Below, in pieces: positions 9,444 through 19,722 of a stretch of 64,000 nt of DNA. The translations under genes were made by a program, and so were the position numbers. The DNA lies in contig NZ_KL503802.1 in assembly GCF_000709795.1 (NCBI RefSeq), positions 1-64,000 of the forward strand, read 5' to 3'. A model generated the notes under the pieces. That model was not told the origin of the DNA and did not search any database. It saw only the letters and a program-made list of their open reading frames with translations. Numbering within the stretch: the stretch's first letter is position 1; every line of letters begins with the position of its first letter. This DNA is from Bartonella bacilliformis Ver097. Its GTDB lineage: Bacteria; Pseudomonadota; Alphaproteobacteria; Rhizobiales; Rhizobiaceae.

Positions 9444-11093
9444 TCATTCAACATATCTCTTCTGAATATGCTTTAATAAGCCTAATGTTGAACCATCTCG
9501 ATTATCAGCTTCATTTTCTCCGCGAATAACAGGTAACAATTCATTGGCAAATTCTTTTCCAAGCTCAACGCCCCATTGATCAAATGAATTAATATTCATC
9601 AAAATACCTTCAACAAAAATACGATGCTCATAAAGCGCCATCAAGCGACCAAGTGTAAAAGGCGTCAATAAATCCTGAATGAGCATAATGCTCGGCCGAT
9701 TCCCTTGCAAACTTTTATGGAATGCTAAATTATCCGCTTCATCACTCTCTCCGCCATCATTCATGAGAGTATGATAAACATCTTCACGACTGCGGCCTTT
9801 CATCAAAGCTTCTGACTGCGCTAAACAATTCGCCATCAATATATCATGCATATGATTTAAATTAGATTCATGACCTCTGACAAATAAAATAAATTCTACG
9901 GGAACAATATCTGTTCCTTGATGCAAAAACTGAAAAAAAGCATGTTGCCCATTTGAGCCTGAATCTCCCCAAACAACAGGACCAGTTGGGAAAGTTATAG
10001 GTCGTCCCTCTAATGAAACATGCTTCCCATTTGATTCCATATCAAGCTGTTGTAAATAAGCTGGTAAACGCACTAAACGCTGTTCATAGGGAACAATAGC
10101 ACGCGACGAATACCCACAAATAACACGATGCCAAAAGCCCAAAAGTGCAAATCGGATAGGAATATTCTGATGCAAAGGTGTATCTTTAAAATGTTGGTCC
10201 ATTTGCTGAGCTCCCTCGAGAAACTGGCGAAAATTATGGTCACCTATTGCTAACATAACAACAAGACCAATCGCCGACCAAATAGAATATCGCCCTCCTA
10301 CCCAATCCCAAAATTCAAAAATTCTTGAAGAATCTATGCCAAATTCTATCGCTTTATCAATCGCACTCGAAACAGCAACAAAATGAATTCCGACAGCGTC
10401 TTCTCCTAAATGTGAATGAATCCACTGACGTGCAACGCGAGCATTTTCTATTGTTTCAGTTGTCGTAAAAGTTTTGGATGCAATGATAAAAAGTGTTGTT
10501 GCTGGATTTAAACCAGCAAGAATATCCGTAATATGCGCACTATCCACACTAGAAACAAAATGACAATGCGGACCATCATGATAAGGCTTTAAAGCACTCG
10601 TAACCATTGCAGGTCCAAGATCAGAGCCTCCAATACCAATATTGACAATATCAGTGATCCTCTCACCACTGTATCCCTTGTAACCCCCATCACGAACCAT
10701 TTCAGAAAATTTTGCCATATGGGCAAGAACAGATTGAATATCTTGAACAATATCACGATCATTCAATATAAAAACTTCATCAGCAGCAAGACGTAATGCA
10801 ATATGAAGAACTGAACGTTTCTCCGTTGTATTAATGATCTTTCCTGAAAACATCGCTTCGCGCTTGCCGAATACATTTGCTGCGATAGCAAGATTATCTA
10901 AAAGTTGTAGCGTATCCAATGTTACACCACATTTAGAAAAATCAAAAAGAAGATCATCAAGCCTTATAGACAAACGAGAAAAACGTTGTTCATCCTCTGA
11001 AAAATGCCGACGAATATCACATACCTTATCCTGGGCGACATGTTTTTTTAAAGCTTTCAGACTTTCCTCAAAGGTTTTCTCATCGGGAAGCAT
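9444..11093 (-). CDS. pgi: Glucose-6-phosphate isomerase
   Basis: Interconverts glucose-6-phosphate and fructose-6-phosphate in the cytoplasm; 549 residues, the usual bacterial length. Family signatures are present: DWVGGRYSIWSAIGL, QLDMESNGK with the catalytic glutamate, GSNGQHAFFQF with the catalytic histidine, and the C-terminal FDQWGVELGKEFAN with the catalytic lysine. The ATG at 11093 is chosen because GGAG precedes it; a TTG one codon upstream is also open. It is a single gene, with tRNA-Ser downstream on the opposite strand. Confidence 0.97.
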   Translation of the reverse strand: MLPDEKTFEESLKALKKHVAQDKVCDIRRHFSEDEQRFSRLSIRLDDLLFDFSKCGVTLDTLQLLDNLAIAANVFGKREAMFSGKIINTTEKRSVLHIALRLAADEVFILNDRDIVQDIQSVLAHMAKFSEMVRDGGYKGYSGERITDIVNIGIGGSDLGPAMVTSALKPYHDGPHCHFVSSVDSAHITDILAGLNPATTLFIIASKTFTTTETIENARVARQWIHSHLGEDAVGIHFVAVSSAIDKAIEFGIDSSRIFEFWDWVGGRYSIWSAIGLVVMLAIGDHNFRQFLEGAQQMDQHFKDTPLHQNIPIRFALLGFWHRVICGYSSRAIVPYEQRLVRLPAYLQQLDMESNGKHVSLEGRPITFPTGPVVWGDSGSNGQHAFFQFLHQGTDIVPVEFILFVRGHESNLNHMHDILMANCLAQSEALMKGRSREDVYHTLMNDGGESDEADNLAFHKSLQGNRPSIMLIQDLLTPFTLGRLMALYEHRIFVEGILMNINSFDQWGVELGKEFANELLPVIRGENEADNRDGSTLGLLKHIQKRYVE

Positions 11094-11280
11094 CAAATAT
11101 CTCCTATAGCCACTGACAATAAAACTTTAAATATAAAAGGCAACAGAACAGAAAACTTCCTCTTTCATGGCAACTCAATTTCCTCTACTCATACATAAAA
11201 TAACACAATCAATAAAAATACCAATGTGACATATCTAAAACAAAAACTTTAAAATTTATCGGCCTTCTATTTTATAAAAA

Positions 11281-14200
11281 TCATATAGCTTGGTTTAATT
11301 CTCTTTCTAATTGCTTAGCTTCTTCTATTTTTGGTCTTATAAAACGCCCAAGCAAAAGGTAAACAACTGGCGTTACATACAGGGTAAAGATAGTCGCCAA
11401 ACCCAAACCACCCACAATAACCCAACCTAAAGCTATACGCGCCTCCGCACCAGCACCTTTTGCTAACACTAGAGGAATTCCTCCTAAAATAGCGCAAATC
11501 ATCGTCATACACACTGGACGCAAACGGACATTAGCAGCTTCTTCTACAGCTTCACGCACACTTCTACCTTGATCACGCAATTGATCTGCAAATTCAACAA
11601 TCAAAATACCATTTTTAGCCATAACACCAATCAATAAAATTAAACCAATTTGACTGTAGATATTAAGGCTAACACCACTCAAAAGCATAGCAATTACTGC
11701 GCAACCTAATCCTAACGGAACAGTAGCCATTATGATAAAACCTGAAACAAAACTTTCAAACTGTGCCGCCAAAATTAACAAAATAATCAAAAAAGCAATG
11801 CCAAAAACAACCATTACATTAGAAGATGTTTCACCAAGAGTAGCAACTTCTCCTAAAGGAACAATATAACTCCCTTCCGATAAGAGAGGAGAAGAAATTT
11901 CTTGTACAATTTGATACGCATCTCCTAAGGAAATATTTGGAGAAAAATTCGTGCTTAAAATAACAGCATTCATGCGTTGCTCTCGTTTTAATTGAGGTGC
12001 AATAGCTTTTTCATGCAAATGTGCAATCATTGATAAAGGCACATATTTGTTATTTTTTGCTTTCAAAAGAATATTTTCTAAATCAGCAGGATTATCAATA
12101 AACTTCTCACGCGATGTCAATTTAACATCGTAAGAATGATCATCCACATAAATGGAACCAATTTTTTTTCCATCTAACATTGTCTGCAATGTATTACCCA
12201 AATTAGTAATATCAACCCCCAAGTCGATGGCTTTTTCTCGATTAATTTCAATAAAAAATTGTGGTTGTGTTGCATCAATAGCAAGCTGCGGACGAATAAA
12301 ACGTTGATCAGCTTGTAAAGCATTTACAAGTTGATCAGAAATTGATTGTAATTTTTCATAATTATTTCCAAGAATTGCAAACCGTAATCCTTGGCCGGTT
12401 CCCCTGACCCCAAGAGAATTACCTTGTGCAGCAAATACAAATACTGCTGGAAATTGCCTAATCTTAGAATTCAGATCATTCACAATTTCTTGTTGACTAC
12501 GCAAGCGTTTGTCCCAAGATGAAAGCAATAAGATAAGAAAAGCATTATTAGATGCGCCTCCAGCTCCTGCAATAGAATAGCTGTTAACAATCTCACCAGC
12601 ATCACGCAACGGTTGTAAACTCTCTTCAATCTGCTGTACCTGCTCATTTAAATATTGTGTTGAAATACCCTGTGGCCCACGAATGACCAAAAAAATCATT
12701 CCTCTATCTTCTGCTGGTGTTAGCTCCTGTTGTAATTTCATATAGCCCCCAATACAAAAGCCAAAAAAAACAAATGAAATAAGTATAACAGTCCAAGGCC
12801 GTCCCAAACATTTATGCAAATAATGAGCATAATTTCTGCTAAAAAAAGCACCCAATTTATCCAATATAATGAAACGACGTATGTCTTCTTTATTCTCTTC
12901 AACATGTTCTTGAAGCAAACGCGCAACGAGCATAGGACAAAGAGTTAAAGCAACTACTGAAGAAAGTAGAACAGAAATTGCCAATACAAAACCAAATTCC
13001 CTAAAAAGCCCTCCAACTTGCCCAGGAAGAAAAGAGATAGGCACAAAAACAGCTACTAATGTTAATGTTGTTGCAACAACAGCAAAAAATACTTCACGCG
13101 TTCCTAACACTGCTGCAGACCGAGAACCGTATCCCTTATTGCGCCACCGAACAATATTTTCAAGAACAACAATTGCATCATCTACGACAAGCCCTGTTGC
13201 TAAAACAAGCCCTAAAAATGTAAGAATATTTAAGGAGAAACCTGCAAGATAAATCGCAGCAATTGTTCCAATTAAAGCAACTGGTATCGATAAAGCAGGA
13301 ATCAGCGTTATACGAATATCTCTTAGGAAAACGAAAATAACAGAAATAACGCTTAGCACAGCAATCACTAACGCAATCTCAACTTCATGAAGAGCGCTCT
13401 TAATAAAAATAGCATCATCATTGATAATCCGGACTTGCACAGAAGGAGGAATAATCATTTTAAGACGGTCAAGAGTTATTCGAACATCTTTAGAAATATT
13501 AAGAGTATTAGATTGTGCTTTACGCACAATACCTAGCCCAATCCCCTCTTCCCCGTTAACACGCAAAATAACTGTTTCTATATCAGGCGATAAAGTAACA
13601 CGAGCAACATCGCCAATAAACACATGTGGCTTTAATAAAACTCGTTCAAAATCTTCCGGTGTTGCCAAATGAGCTGTCGCACGAACAATTAAGGCCTGTT
13701 TAGCATTACGTAATGACCCTACAGGGACATCAACCATCATATCAGAAAGAGCACTTGAAACATCTGCTACACTTAATCCATAATTAGCAAGCTTTACTTG
13801 ATCGACATCAATCTGAAAAATTTTTTTGCGAGCACTATCAACTTCTACATCAGCAACCCCCTCAACAGCGGAAAGAACATCAACAATTTGATCATTTACA
13901 ACGGTCGTCAGATCATCAATATTCATTGTCGGTGAGGTCACAACCAAATACATCATTGCCGCTGCATTCGAATCGGCTTTAATGATTAGAGGTGAATCTG
14001 CATCTTTCGGTAAAGAATAAGCAACACGAGAAAGAGCATCACGAATGTCAGATGCTGCAACATTTAAATCAACACCAACATTAAACTGAATCTCTACACG
14101 AGAACGGCCAAAAGAAGACGTTGAAGAAATCGTTTTAACCCCCGAGATACGAGAAACAGCATCTTCTACAATTTTCGTAATTTCACGATCTATTGTTTCC

Positions 14201-14415
14201 GCTGAAGCACCAGAAAAATTTGTCATAACTGTTGTTACAGGAATATCAATATCAGGCAACTCACGTACATCAACGCCCATCCATGCTGCAAAACCTGCAA
14301 TCATAATCATGGCATTTAAAACAAAAGTAAAAACCGGCCTACGAATAAAAAACGCCATGATATCGTTTTGCTGCAACTTTGCTAAAAGCTGTTTTGTCTC
14401 AAGTTGTTGACTCAT
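11281..14415 (-). CDS. RND-family efflux transporter, inner-membrane pump (AcrB type)
   Basis: 1044 residues, the standard length for a hydrophobe/amphiphile efflux RND protein. It begins MAFFIRRPVF after a short leader, shows the twelve-helix pattern with two large periplasmic loops, and keeps the proton-relay residues: adjacent aspartates in GLVVDDAIVVLENI of helix 4 and the lysine in GVMAKNGILIVEFA of helix 10. The start overlaps the stop of the adaptor gene by 4 bp (ATGA), so the two are co-translated. No outer-membrane TolC partner is in the window. The substrate cannot be told; drugs, detergents or bile-like compounds are typical. Confidence 0.94.
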   Translation of the reverse strand: MSQQLETKQLLAKLQQNDIMAFFIRRPVFTFVLNAMIMIAGFAAWMGVDVRELPDIDIPVTTVMTNFSGASAETIDREITKIVEDAVSRISGVKTISSTSSFGRSRVEIQFNVGVDLNVAASDIRDALSRVAYSLPKDADSPLIIKADSNAAAMMYLVVTSPTMNIDDLTTVVNDQIVDVLSAVEGVADVEVDSARKKIFQIDVDQVKLANYGLSVADVSSALSDMMVDVPVGSLRNAKQALIVRATAHLATPEDFERVLLKPHVFIGDVARVTLSPDIETVILRVNGEEGIGLGIVRKAQSNTLNISKDVRITLDRLKMIIPPSVQVRIINDDAIFIKSALHEVEIALVIAVLSVISVIFVFLRDIRITLIPALSIPVALIGTIAAIYLAGFSLNILTFLGLVLATGLVVDDAIVVLENIVRWRNKGYGSRSAAVLGTREVFFAVVATTLTLVAVFVPISFLPGQVGGLFREFGFVLAISVLLSSVVALTLCPMLVARLLQEHVEENKEDIRRFIILDKLGAFFSRNYAHYLHKCLGRPWTVILISFVFFGFCIGGYMKLQQELTPAEDRGMIFLVIRGPQGISTQYLNEQVQQIEESLQPLRDAGEIVNSYSIAGAGGASNNAFLILLLSSWDKRLRSQQEIVNDLNSKIRQFPAVFVFAAQGNSLGVRGTGQGLRFAILGNNYEKLQSISDQLVNALQADQRFIRPQLAIDATQPQFFIEINREKAIDLGVDITNLGNTLQTMLDGKKIGSIYVDDHSYDVKLTSREKFIDNPADLENILLKAKNNKYVPLSMIAHLHEKAIAPQLKREQRMNAVILSTNFSPNISLGDAYQIVQEISSPLLSEGSYIVPLGEVATLGETSSNVMVVFGIAFLIILLILAAQFESFVSGFIIMATVPLGLGCAVIAMLLSGVSLNIYSQIGLILLIGVMAKNGILIVEFADQLRDQGRSVREAVEEAANVRLRPVCMTMICAILGGIPLVLAKGAGAEARIALGWVIVGGLGLATIFTLYVTPVVYLLLGRFIRPKIEEAKQLERELNQAI

Positions 14416-15548
14416 TGTACATCCTGTTCATTAGCTAACGATTTTTGATGAGCCTTTGAATCTTGAATAAAAACACTCCTACCTGACTGAAGCACTTGTA
14501 CTCCCTGAATGACAATTGGATCATCCTTTTCTAAATCAGCCTTCACAAATACTTGATCTGCTTTACGCTGAATAATAGATACTGGAACATATTCCACCTT
14601 ACCATTTTTCACACGCCAAACGAATGATCCTTTACTGTTCCATTGAATTGCAAGGGGATCAACAACTGGAAATAGACCTTTTAAAAATTGAAAAATAACG
14701 GAAAAAGACATACCAGGCATAAGTGTCTCTTGTTCATTCTGCACTTCAACTTGAACATGAAGTGTACGGCTTTCGGCATCAATCATATTATCAATAGCAT
14801 AAATACAACCAACAAAATTCTTATCTGACTGCACTGTTGGCACTACCGTTACTTCATCTCCTTTATGAAGATACGATGCATACTGTTCAGGAACCCACAC
14901 ATCAACAAGAATGCGCTCTCTATTCTCAATACGACCTATCACACTATTAGAAGACACAGCATTTCCCACACCAATAGGTAAAATACCAACGGTCCCGTTA
15001 ATCGGCGCACGAATTGTCCTCTGATCAAGAGCCAAATTAGCATCGAGCAAAGCTAAATTCGCATTCTCTAACTCTAAACGTGCAGTAATTTCTTGAATCT
15101 CTGTCGCTGTATTGCTAGCACGCAACTTCACAATACGTGAAAGCGTTAATGCACTATTGTCATGGTGAATTTTTGCTTTTGCAACAGCTATTTCTTCCTT
15201 CTTAGAATCAAGCTTTGCAAGCAAATCACCTTCTTTCACTTTGGCTCCAGATGACACAAAAAACTTATCAAGGATACCTGCTGACCAAGGGGTTAAATCT
15301 ACTGTTGCAATTGCTTTTCCACTACCGACAGTATGAAGTCGTTCATAAAAATTTTGAACTTTAACAAGATCAACAACAACGTTCGCTGGCGGCATTTCCA
15401 CAGACGATTTCACTATTGTATTCGATGTATTTTTTGTTTCATTTTCTGCAGAAATGTTTTTTTCTGAGCTATATTTGAACCCCAAATAAGAGGCAATCAG
15501 AACGATACTTAACAGCACGAATGGAATGATTTTTTTTAACAATCCCAT
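14412..15548 (-). CDS. RND efflux periplasmic adaptor (membrane fusion protein)
   Basis: 378 residues. An N-terminal membrane anchor (IIPFVLLSIVLIASYLGF, about residues 7-24) is followed by a biotinyl-lipoyl-like half (ATVDLTPWSAGILDKFFVSS), a short alpha-hairpin with LDSKKEEIAVAKAKI, the second lipoyl half (IRAPINGTVGILPIGVG), and the beta-barrel and membrane-proximal domains. It has no lipobox, so it is probably anchored by its N-terminal helix. AAGGA precedes the ATG. First gene of the two-gene efflux operon; the family is clear, the substrate is not. Confidence 0.93.
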   Translation of the reverse strand: MGLLKKIIPFVLLSIVLIASYLGFKYSSEKNISAENETKNTSNTIVKSSVEMPPANVVVDLVKVQNFYERLHTVGSGKAIATVDLTPWSAGILDKFFVSSGAKVKEGDLLAKLDSKKEEIAVAKAKIHHDNSALTLSRIVKLRASNTATEIQEITARLELENANLALLDANLALDQRTIRAPINGTVGILPIGVGNAVSSNSVIGRIENRERILVDVWVPEQYASYLHKGDEVTVVPTVQSDKNFVGCIYAIDNMIDAESRTLHVQVEVQNEQETLMPGMSFSVIFQFLKGLFPVVDPLAIQWNSKGSFVWRVKNGKVEYVPVSIIQRKADQVFVKADLEKDDPIVIQGVQVLQSGRSVFIQDSKAHQKSLANEQDVQ

Positions 15549-15925
15549 ACATATATCCTTGCTTCACTTTAATAATTAATATAATAGGCACTTTTTTCTA
15601 AAATGATCTTCGACAGGAATATTTAAATTTTATGCAAACGAATTGTTGACAGCACATTACCCCCCTCTGTAAAAACATATCTCACCTATCTATTTTGTTA
15701 GCCTGACTATCTTTAGGAGGTAAAATCGTCAAGTTAACTATCGTTCATATTGAACTTCCACCATAAATTTCAGGAAGAAAACACCCCACAAAACCAAAAA
15801 TATACAACGTCTTGCAAAAAATATATATCGTCCTGATTAGAAGACAAAAAAATCACCAAGTTTCACTTGCAATTCGTCAACGAAATGATTAGGAACTCCA
15901 TATCCTAACTAATAAAAAATTAAAT
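15549..15925. other. Intergenic region upstream of the efflux operon and tRNA-Arg
   Basis: About 380 bp, AT-rich. It contains a strong Shine-Dalgarno-like AGGAGGT at about 15716-15722, but no start codon or frame of useful length follows. Promoters for the efflux operon and the tRNA should lie here; none is assigned. Confidence 0.5.
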
Positions 15926-16002
15926 GCACCCGTAGCTCAGCTGGATAGAGCACCAGACTACGAATCTGGGGGTCAGGAGTTCGAATCTCTTCGGGTGCGC
16001 CA
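15926..16002 (+). tRNA. tRNA-Arg (ACG)
   Basis: 77 nt with encoded CCA. Acceptor GCACCCG pairs with CGGGTGC. Anticodon stem CCAGA/TCTGG with loop CTACGAA gives ACG (15960-15962), normally edited to ICG to read CGN codons. T-arm GGAGTTCGAATCTC. Confidence 0.97.
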
Positions 16003-16406
16003 CTTTATCAGACTTCAAAAATCTCTCGACACACTTTATGATTGCACCGTCAGTTACATGATGAATCTATTAGGATAAAATTATATCATAAAAGATTTTC
16101 TTCTTGATAGAATCAGAATTTATCGTTTGCAGAATAATCATAACCATGCTTGATCCTTTACTCTACCAGATCATTAATTTTTGTTTGAAAATGAAATAAA
16201 GATTTTTTTATAAATGAATATCTGCAAACTCAATCATCAATCAAAAAGCTATTTATAGAAAAAAAGAATAAGAGTTTTTAAAAACCAATATAGACAAGCA
16301 TCTCATTTATATGGTATGCGCCCTTTGTATATTCTTTTGACTCTGTTCAAAGGAGAATAGGTTTTTGCCTATTTATTGATAATAATCAAACAAAGCAGGG
16401 TAAACT
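16003..16406. other. Intergenic leader upstream of rpsU
   Basis: About 400 bp without a gene. A short hairpin (AATAGG at 16356-16361 with CCTATT at 16368-16373) lies about 35 bp before the rpsU start, preceded by AAAGGAG, and could be part of an rpsU leader; this is only a suggestion. Confidence 0.4.
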
Positions 16407-16640
16407 GTGCAAGTACTCGTTCGTGATAATAATGTTGATCAAGCGCTACGTGCGCTGAAAAAGAAAATGCAGCGTGAAGGTATCTTCCGTGAGATGAAGA
16501 TGCGTGGATATTATGAAAAACCATCTGAAAAGCGCGCTCGTGAAAAGGCTGAAGCTATCCGCCGTACACGTAAATTAGCTCGTAAACGTGCCCAACGGGA
16601 GGGTATTGTGAGCAACGGTCGAACCACTTCTGTCCGATAA
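16407..16640 (+). CDS. rpsU: Small ribosomal subunit protein bS21
   Basis: 77 residues, start GTG with AGGG upstream. The N-terminus [20 protein letters not shown] and the motif [19 protein letters not shown] are characteristic of alphaproteobacterial bS21, and the C-terminus is strongly basic. bS21 sits near the anti-Shine-Dalgarno end of 16S rRNA and helps initiation. Monocistronic here. Confidence 0.96.
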   Translation: MQVLVRDNNVDQALRALKKKMQREGIFREMKMRGYYEKPSEKRAREKAEAIRRTRKLARKRAQREGIVSNGRTTSVR

Positions 16641-17106
16641 TACTTTTTTATTGTTGATATATCATAAGAAAGAGAGCATAAATGAGGGGCCATACACACT
16701 CAAAGTGCTTGCACCAGATAGCAGTGTTGAGGTGATTTTTTTACTTCAGGTTAGTTTTGATATTTTACCTGGCTGTGGTGGTTGATTTTTGTGTATTATT
16801 AAGCGCTTCTTAGGTTTCACGAATAAATAGAAGCAAAGAGTGGTTGTGAATTTATCGTTTTGTATCCGAAGTAGCTTGCTAATATCGGTGATATACATCA
16901 AAAATTTAAATTTCATACAATTCAGTATCTTATGTCATTATCAATCAAACGCACAGATATTTTTAAAATTATTCAAATCATAAATGACTCAATTATATAA
17001 CAATATTACTTCCTGATTTTACTTTTCTTATTAAAACTGCTCTCGACAAAATATCTACGCAATTATTGTCTTTAAGAAGATAAAAAATCTTCTTATCTCA
17101 AAAAAC
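16641..17106. other. Gene-free stretch between rpsU and gshA, with a stem-loop
   Basis: About 470 bp. A 9-bp stem with an AAAAA loop (TAAGAAGAT at 17073-17081, ATCTTCTTA at 17087-17095) lies 12 bp past the gshA stop and may act as its terminator, though no T-run follows on the minus strand. A short open frame near 16669-16785 (containing the peptide APDSSVEVIF) has no start codon and no family I recognise; it may be a fragment. Confidence 0.45.
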
Positions 17107-18480
17107 CTAACAGGTGTGTTCTACAAATAATGGCTCTGTAGACTCACCCCAAATAGAATAATAATGAGATAAAAACTTATCAGCGCTCGTCTGACCTGTT
17201 GTAATCACTTCTTCTAAAGGATCGAGGAAATTCGTCTCATCAAAAGCATTAGAACCATATTGTTTGCGATTTTTTAAACCCTTGCGTGAAATAGCAATAG
17301 TCTGACTTGCTAATTCTACAATTGTAGTCTGACGGAAAGGTGTTTTTATCCCTTCTTTGGCAACACGGTTACGCATATCTAAAACTTCTTCATAACACCA
17401 ATCTTTCGTCAAAGCCTCTGCTTCATTTAGCGCTTCACTGTCATAAAGAAGCCCAACCCAAAAAGCAGATAAAGCACAAATACGCCGCCAAGAACCACCA
17501 TCAGCACCTCTCATTTCTAAAAAGCGTTTCAAACGCACCTCAGGAAATAAAGTTGACAAATGATCAATCCAATCTCCCATAGTCGGAGTTGCATCTGCAA
17601 TCTGTCCTTTTAATGCTCCATTCATAAATTGACGAAATGTTACATGCGTACAATCGTGATAATGTCCATCGCGTATAACAAAATACATCGGAACATCAAG
17701 TGCCCATTCAACGTAATCAGCAAAGCCAAAGCGATCAGAAAATATAAAAGGAAGGATTCCAGTTCTCTGATTATCAGTATCGCACCAAATAGAAGAACGC
17801 CAAGACAAGAAACCATTTGGACGCCCTTCAGTAAAAGGAGAACTCGCAAATAATGCAGTCACAATTGGCTGTAACTTCATGGATACTTGCATTTTCCGTC
17901 GCATATCTGTTTCAGATGAGAAATCAAGATTAACCTGAATAGTCGATGTTCTATACATCATATCAAGACCATGATGACCAACCTTTGGCATATAGTTGGT
18001 CATAATCTTATAGCGTGACTTAGGCATTTGAGGCGTTTCAGCCAAAGTCCACTTTGGGCTCGCCCCCATCCCTAGAAAACCAATACCTAACGGCTGAGAA
18101 ATTTTTTTGAGAAGATCCAAATGTTCCATCACCTCACAATAAGTATGGCCAACCGTTTTTAGCTTTGCACCAGATAATTCAAACTGTCCCCCAGGTTCTA
18201 AGGAAATAGCGCCCTGCCCCTCTGGGCCTACAAGGCCAATAATATTCCCCTCATCTAAAATAGGTTTCCAGCCTAAAACTCCTTGCATTCCTTCTAAAAG
18301 CACACGGATACCCTTTGTGCCTTCATACGGAACAGGATGAAAACCATTTATATAAAACGGAAATTTTTCGTGTTCTGTACCAATACACCAATCATTTTCC
18401 TCTTTACAGCCTTCTTGAAAATAGCCAATTAAAGATTCTAAGTTATCAATTCTACCTTCATCAGTGGTATCAAATGCCAT
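17107..18480 (-). CDS. gshA: Glutamate-cysteine ligase (plant/alphaproteobacterial type)
   Basis: First step of glutathione synthesis: ATP-dependent joining of glutamate and cysteine. 457 residues, matching the class shared by plants and alphaproteobacteria rather than the E. coli type. Visible blocks are IGTEHEKF near residue 35, PEGQGAISLEPGGQFELSG around 90, MYRTSTIQVNLDFSSE around 185, and WCDTDNQRTG. Glutathione would be the main redox buffer. rsmE lies about 65 bp upstream on the same strand, an arrangement also seen in other Rhizobiales. Confidence 0.95.
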   Translation of the reverse strand: MAFDTTDEGRIDNLESLIGYFQEGCKEENDWCIGTEHEKFPFYINGFHPVPYEGTKGIRVLLEGMQGVLGWKPILDEGNIIGLVGPEGQGAISLEPGGQFELSGAKLKTVGHTYCEVMEHLDLLKKISQPLGIGFLGMGASPKWTLAETPQMPKSRYKIMTNYMPKVGHHGLDMMYRTSTIQVNLDFSSETDMRRKMQVSMKLQPIVTALFASSPFTEGRPNGFLSWRSSIWCDTDNQRTGILPFIFSDRFGFADYVEWALDVPMYFVIRDGHYHDCTHVTFRQFMNGALKGQIADATPTMGDWIDHLSTLFPEVRLKRFLEMRGADGGSWRRICALSAFWVGLLYDSEALNEAEALTKDWCYEEVLDMRNRVAKEGIKTPFRQTTIVELASQTIAISRKGLKNRKQYGSNAFDETNFLDPLEEVITTGQTSADKFLSHYYSIWGESTEPLFVEHTC

Positions 18481-18546
18481 CAGTTTTCTTATCCTATTAT
18501 GAACTTTATCATTTTAAATGAATCTTTTTAAATGATATTGCAAGCC

Positions 18547-19290
18547 TTAATCGATGGCCCAATCTCCCACGGTAGCATTAATAATTGCTAAAGCTGCAAC
18601 AGCTGCAGTGTCAGCGCGTAAAATACGTGCTCCTAAAGATATAGGCACCACAAAAGGATATTTTTTTAATAAAATCCGCTCCTCTTCACTAAATCCACCT
18701 TCTGGTCCAATAAGAACGCCTGCTGGCGTTGCTCTATACTTTTTTAAAAGAGGTAATGGATTGTAGCACTCATGCGACTCATCACAAAAGAACAAGGGGC
18801 GTACTTCATCCCAACTTGTTAAAAGCGCTTCTAAAGATACAGTTGGTGCACATTCTGACAAAGACAAGATACCACATTGTTCAGAAGCTTCAATAATATT
18901 GGCTTCTATACGCGCTATATTGATGCGCGTAACTTGGGTGTGATGTGTTATAACAGGTTGTAAAATAGACACCCCCATTTCTACAGCTTTTTGCACCATA
19001 TAATCTAAACGAGCCGATTTAATCGGAGCAAAACAATAGACGAGATCTGAACGCTCTGTTTGCACCCTCTCCTGATAGATAATCCGAACCACCACAAATT
19101 TTTTCTTAATCGTGATAAGCTCAGCAAGCCACTCGCCATCACACCCATTAAACAACAAAATTCTTTCTCCCTCTCTCATGCGCAAAACATGTATAAGATA
19201 AGAAGCCTGCGAACCCTTTATAACCACTTCTTCATTCAAAACGAGTGGCTGCTGAATAAATAATCTTTGAAACTTATAATTTGCACGCAT
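18547..19290 (-). CDS. rsmE: 16S rRNA (uracil-1498-N3)-methyltransferase
   Basis: 247 residues from ATG 19290, where the protein begins MRANYKFQRLF as is usual for this family; an in-frame TTG at 19326 would add 12 residues. The C-terminal half is a SPOUT fold with the knotted SAM site: LIGPEGGFSEEE and the later ISLGARILRADTAAVAAL. The N-terminal PUA-like part binds RNA. The enzyme methylates helix 44 of 16S rRNA in the assembled 30S subunit. Located directly upstream of gshA, likely co-transcribed. Confidence 0.95.
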   Translation of the reverse strand: MRANYKFQRLFIQQPLVLNEEVVIKGSQASYLIHVLRMREGERILLFNGCDGEWLAELITIKKKFVVVRIIYQERVQTERSDLVYCFAPIKSARLDYMVQKAVEMGVSILQPVITHHTQVTRINIARIEANIIEASEQCGILSLSECAPTVSLEALLTSWDEVRPLFFCDESHECYNPLPLLKKYRATPAGVLIGPEGGFSEEERILLKKYPFVVPISLGARILRADTAAVAALAIINATVGDWAID

Positions 19291-19515
19291 AAAAAAATTT
19301 GTGCCAGAGCCAATTGTAATCGTCAAGAGAATGAAATCACAAACACAATCAAAGTTAAATGCGTATAACTATAATATGAAAACGACAGAATTTTTTATCT
19401 ATATTAAGTAATCATTTAAGTAAAATAAGCAAAGTATGACTTGATTCTATTTTCAGAAAAATCATACAATATCATTCGCCATTGCATTCAATCGTTCACT
19501 ATGTAAAGAGAAAAT

Positions 19516-19659
19516 ATGTCTGCTAAAAGAGCTGCAGTTATTACTATTTCCACAATTTTAGCTTTTATTTTCATCATTGTAGGCATTGGTTCAATTGGAG
19601 CAGATAGAAAGCACACGATAGCTAAAGATGGTTATGGAATTTCCACAAAACATCAATAG
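19516..19659 (+). CDS. Small membrane protein, 47 residues, unknown function
   Basis: ATG at 19516, preceded by AAGAGA; ends TAG 19657-19659. The protein begins MSAKRAAVITISTILAFIFI, with a single hydrophobic segment (about residues 8-28) containing GIGSIG, and then a short polar tail (ADRKHTIAKDGYGISTKHQ). This gives one transmembrane helix with a basic N-terminus (predicted inside). The frame sits between two minus-strand genes, oriented away from rsmE and towards the AsmA-like gene. I recognise no family; the protein-like composition and clean helix-plus-tail layout argue that it is real. Confidence 0.55.
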   Translation: MSAKRAAVITISTILAFIFIIVGIGSIGADRKHTIAKDGYGISTKHQ

Positions 19660-19722
19660 AGGAACGTTGAATATTAAAAATTTTTTACAAAATTAGTATG
19701 ATTAACCATGAAGAACAAAAAT

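Noticed and set aside
15716-15765. Strong Shine-Dalgarno-like AGGAGGT followed by a short frame
   Set aside because: No start codon at proper distance, and the frame closes after about a dozen codons.
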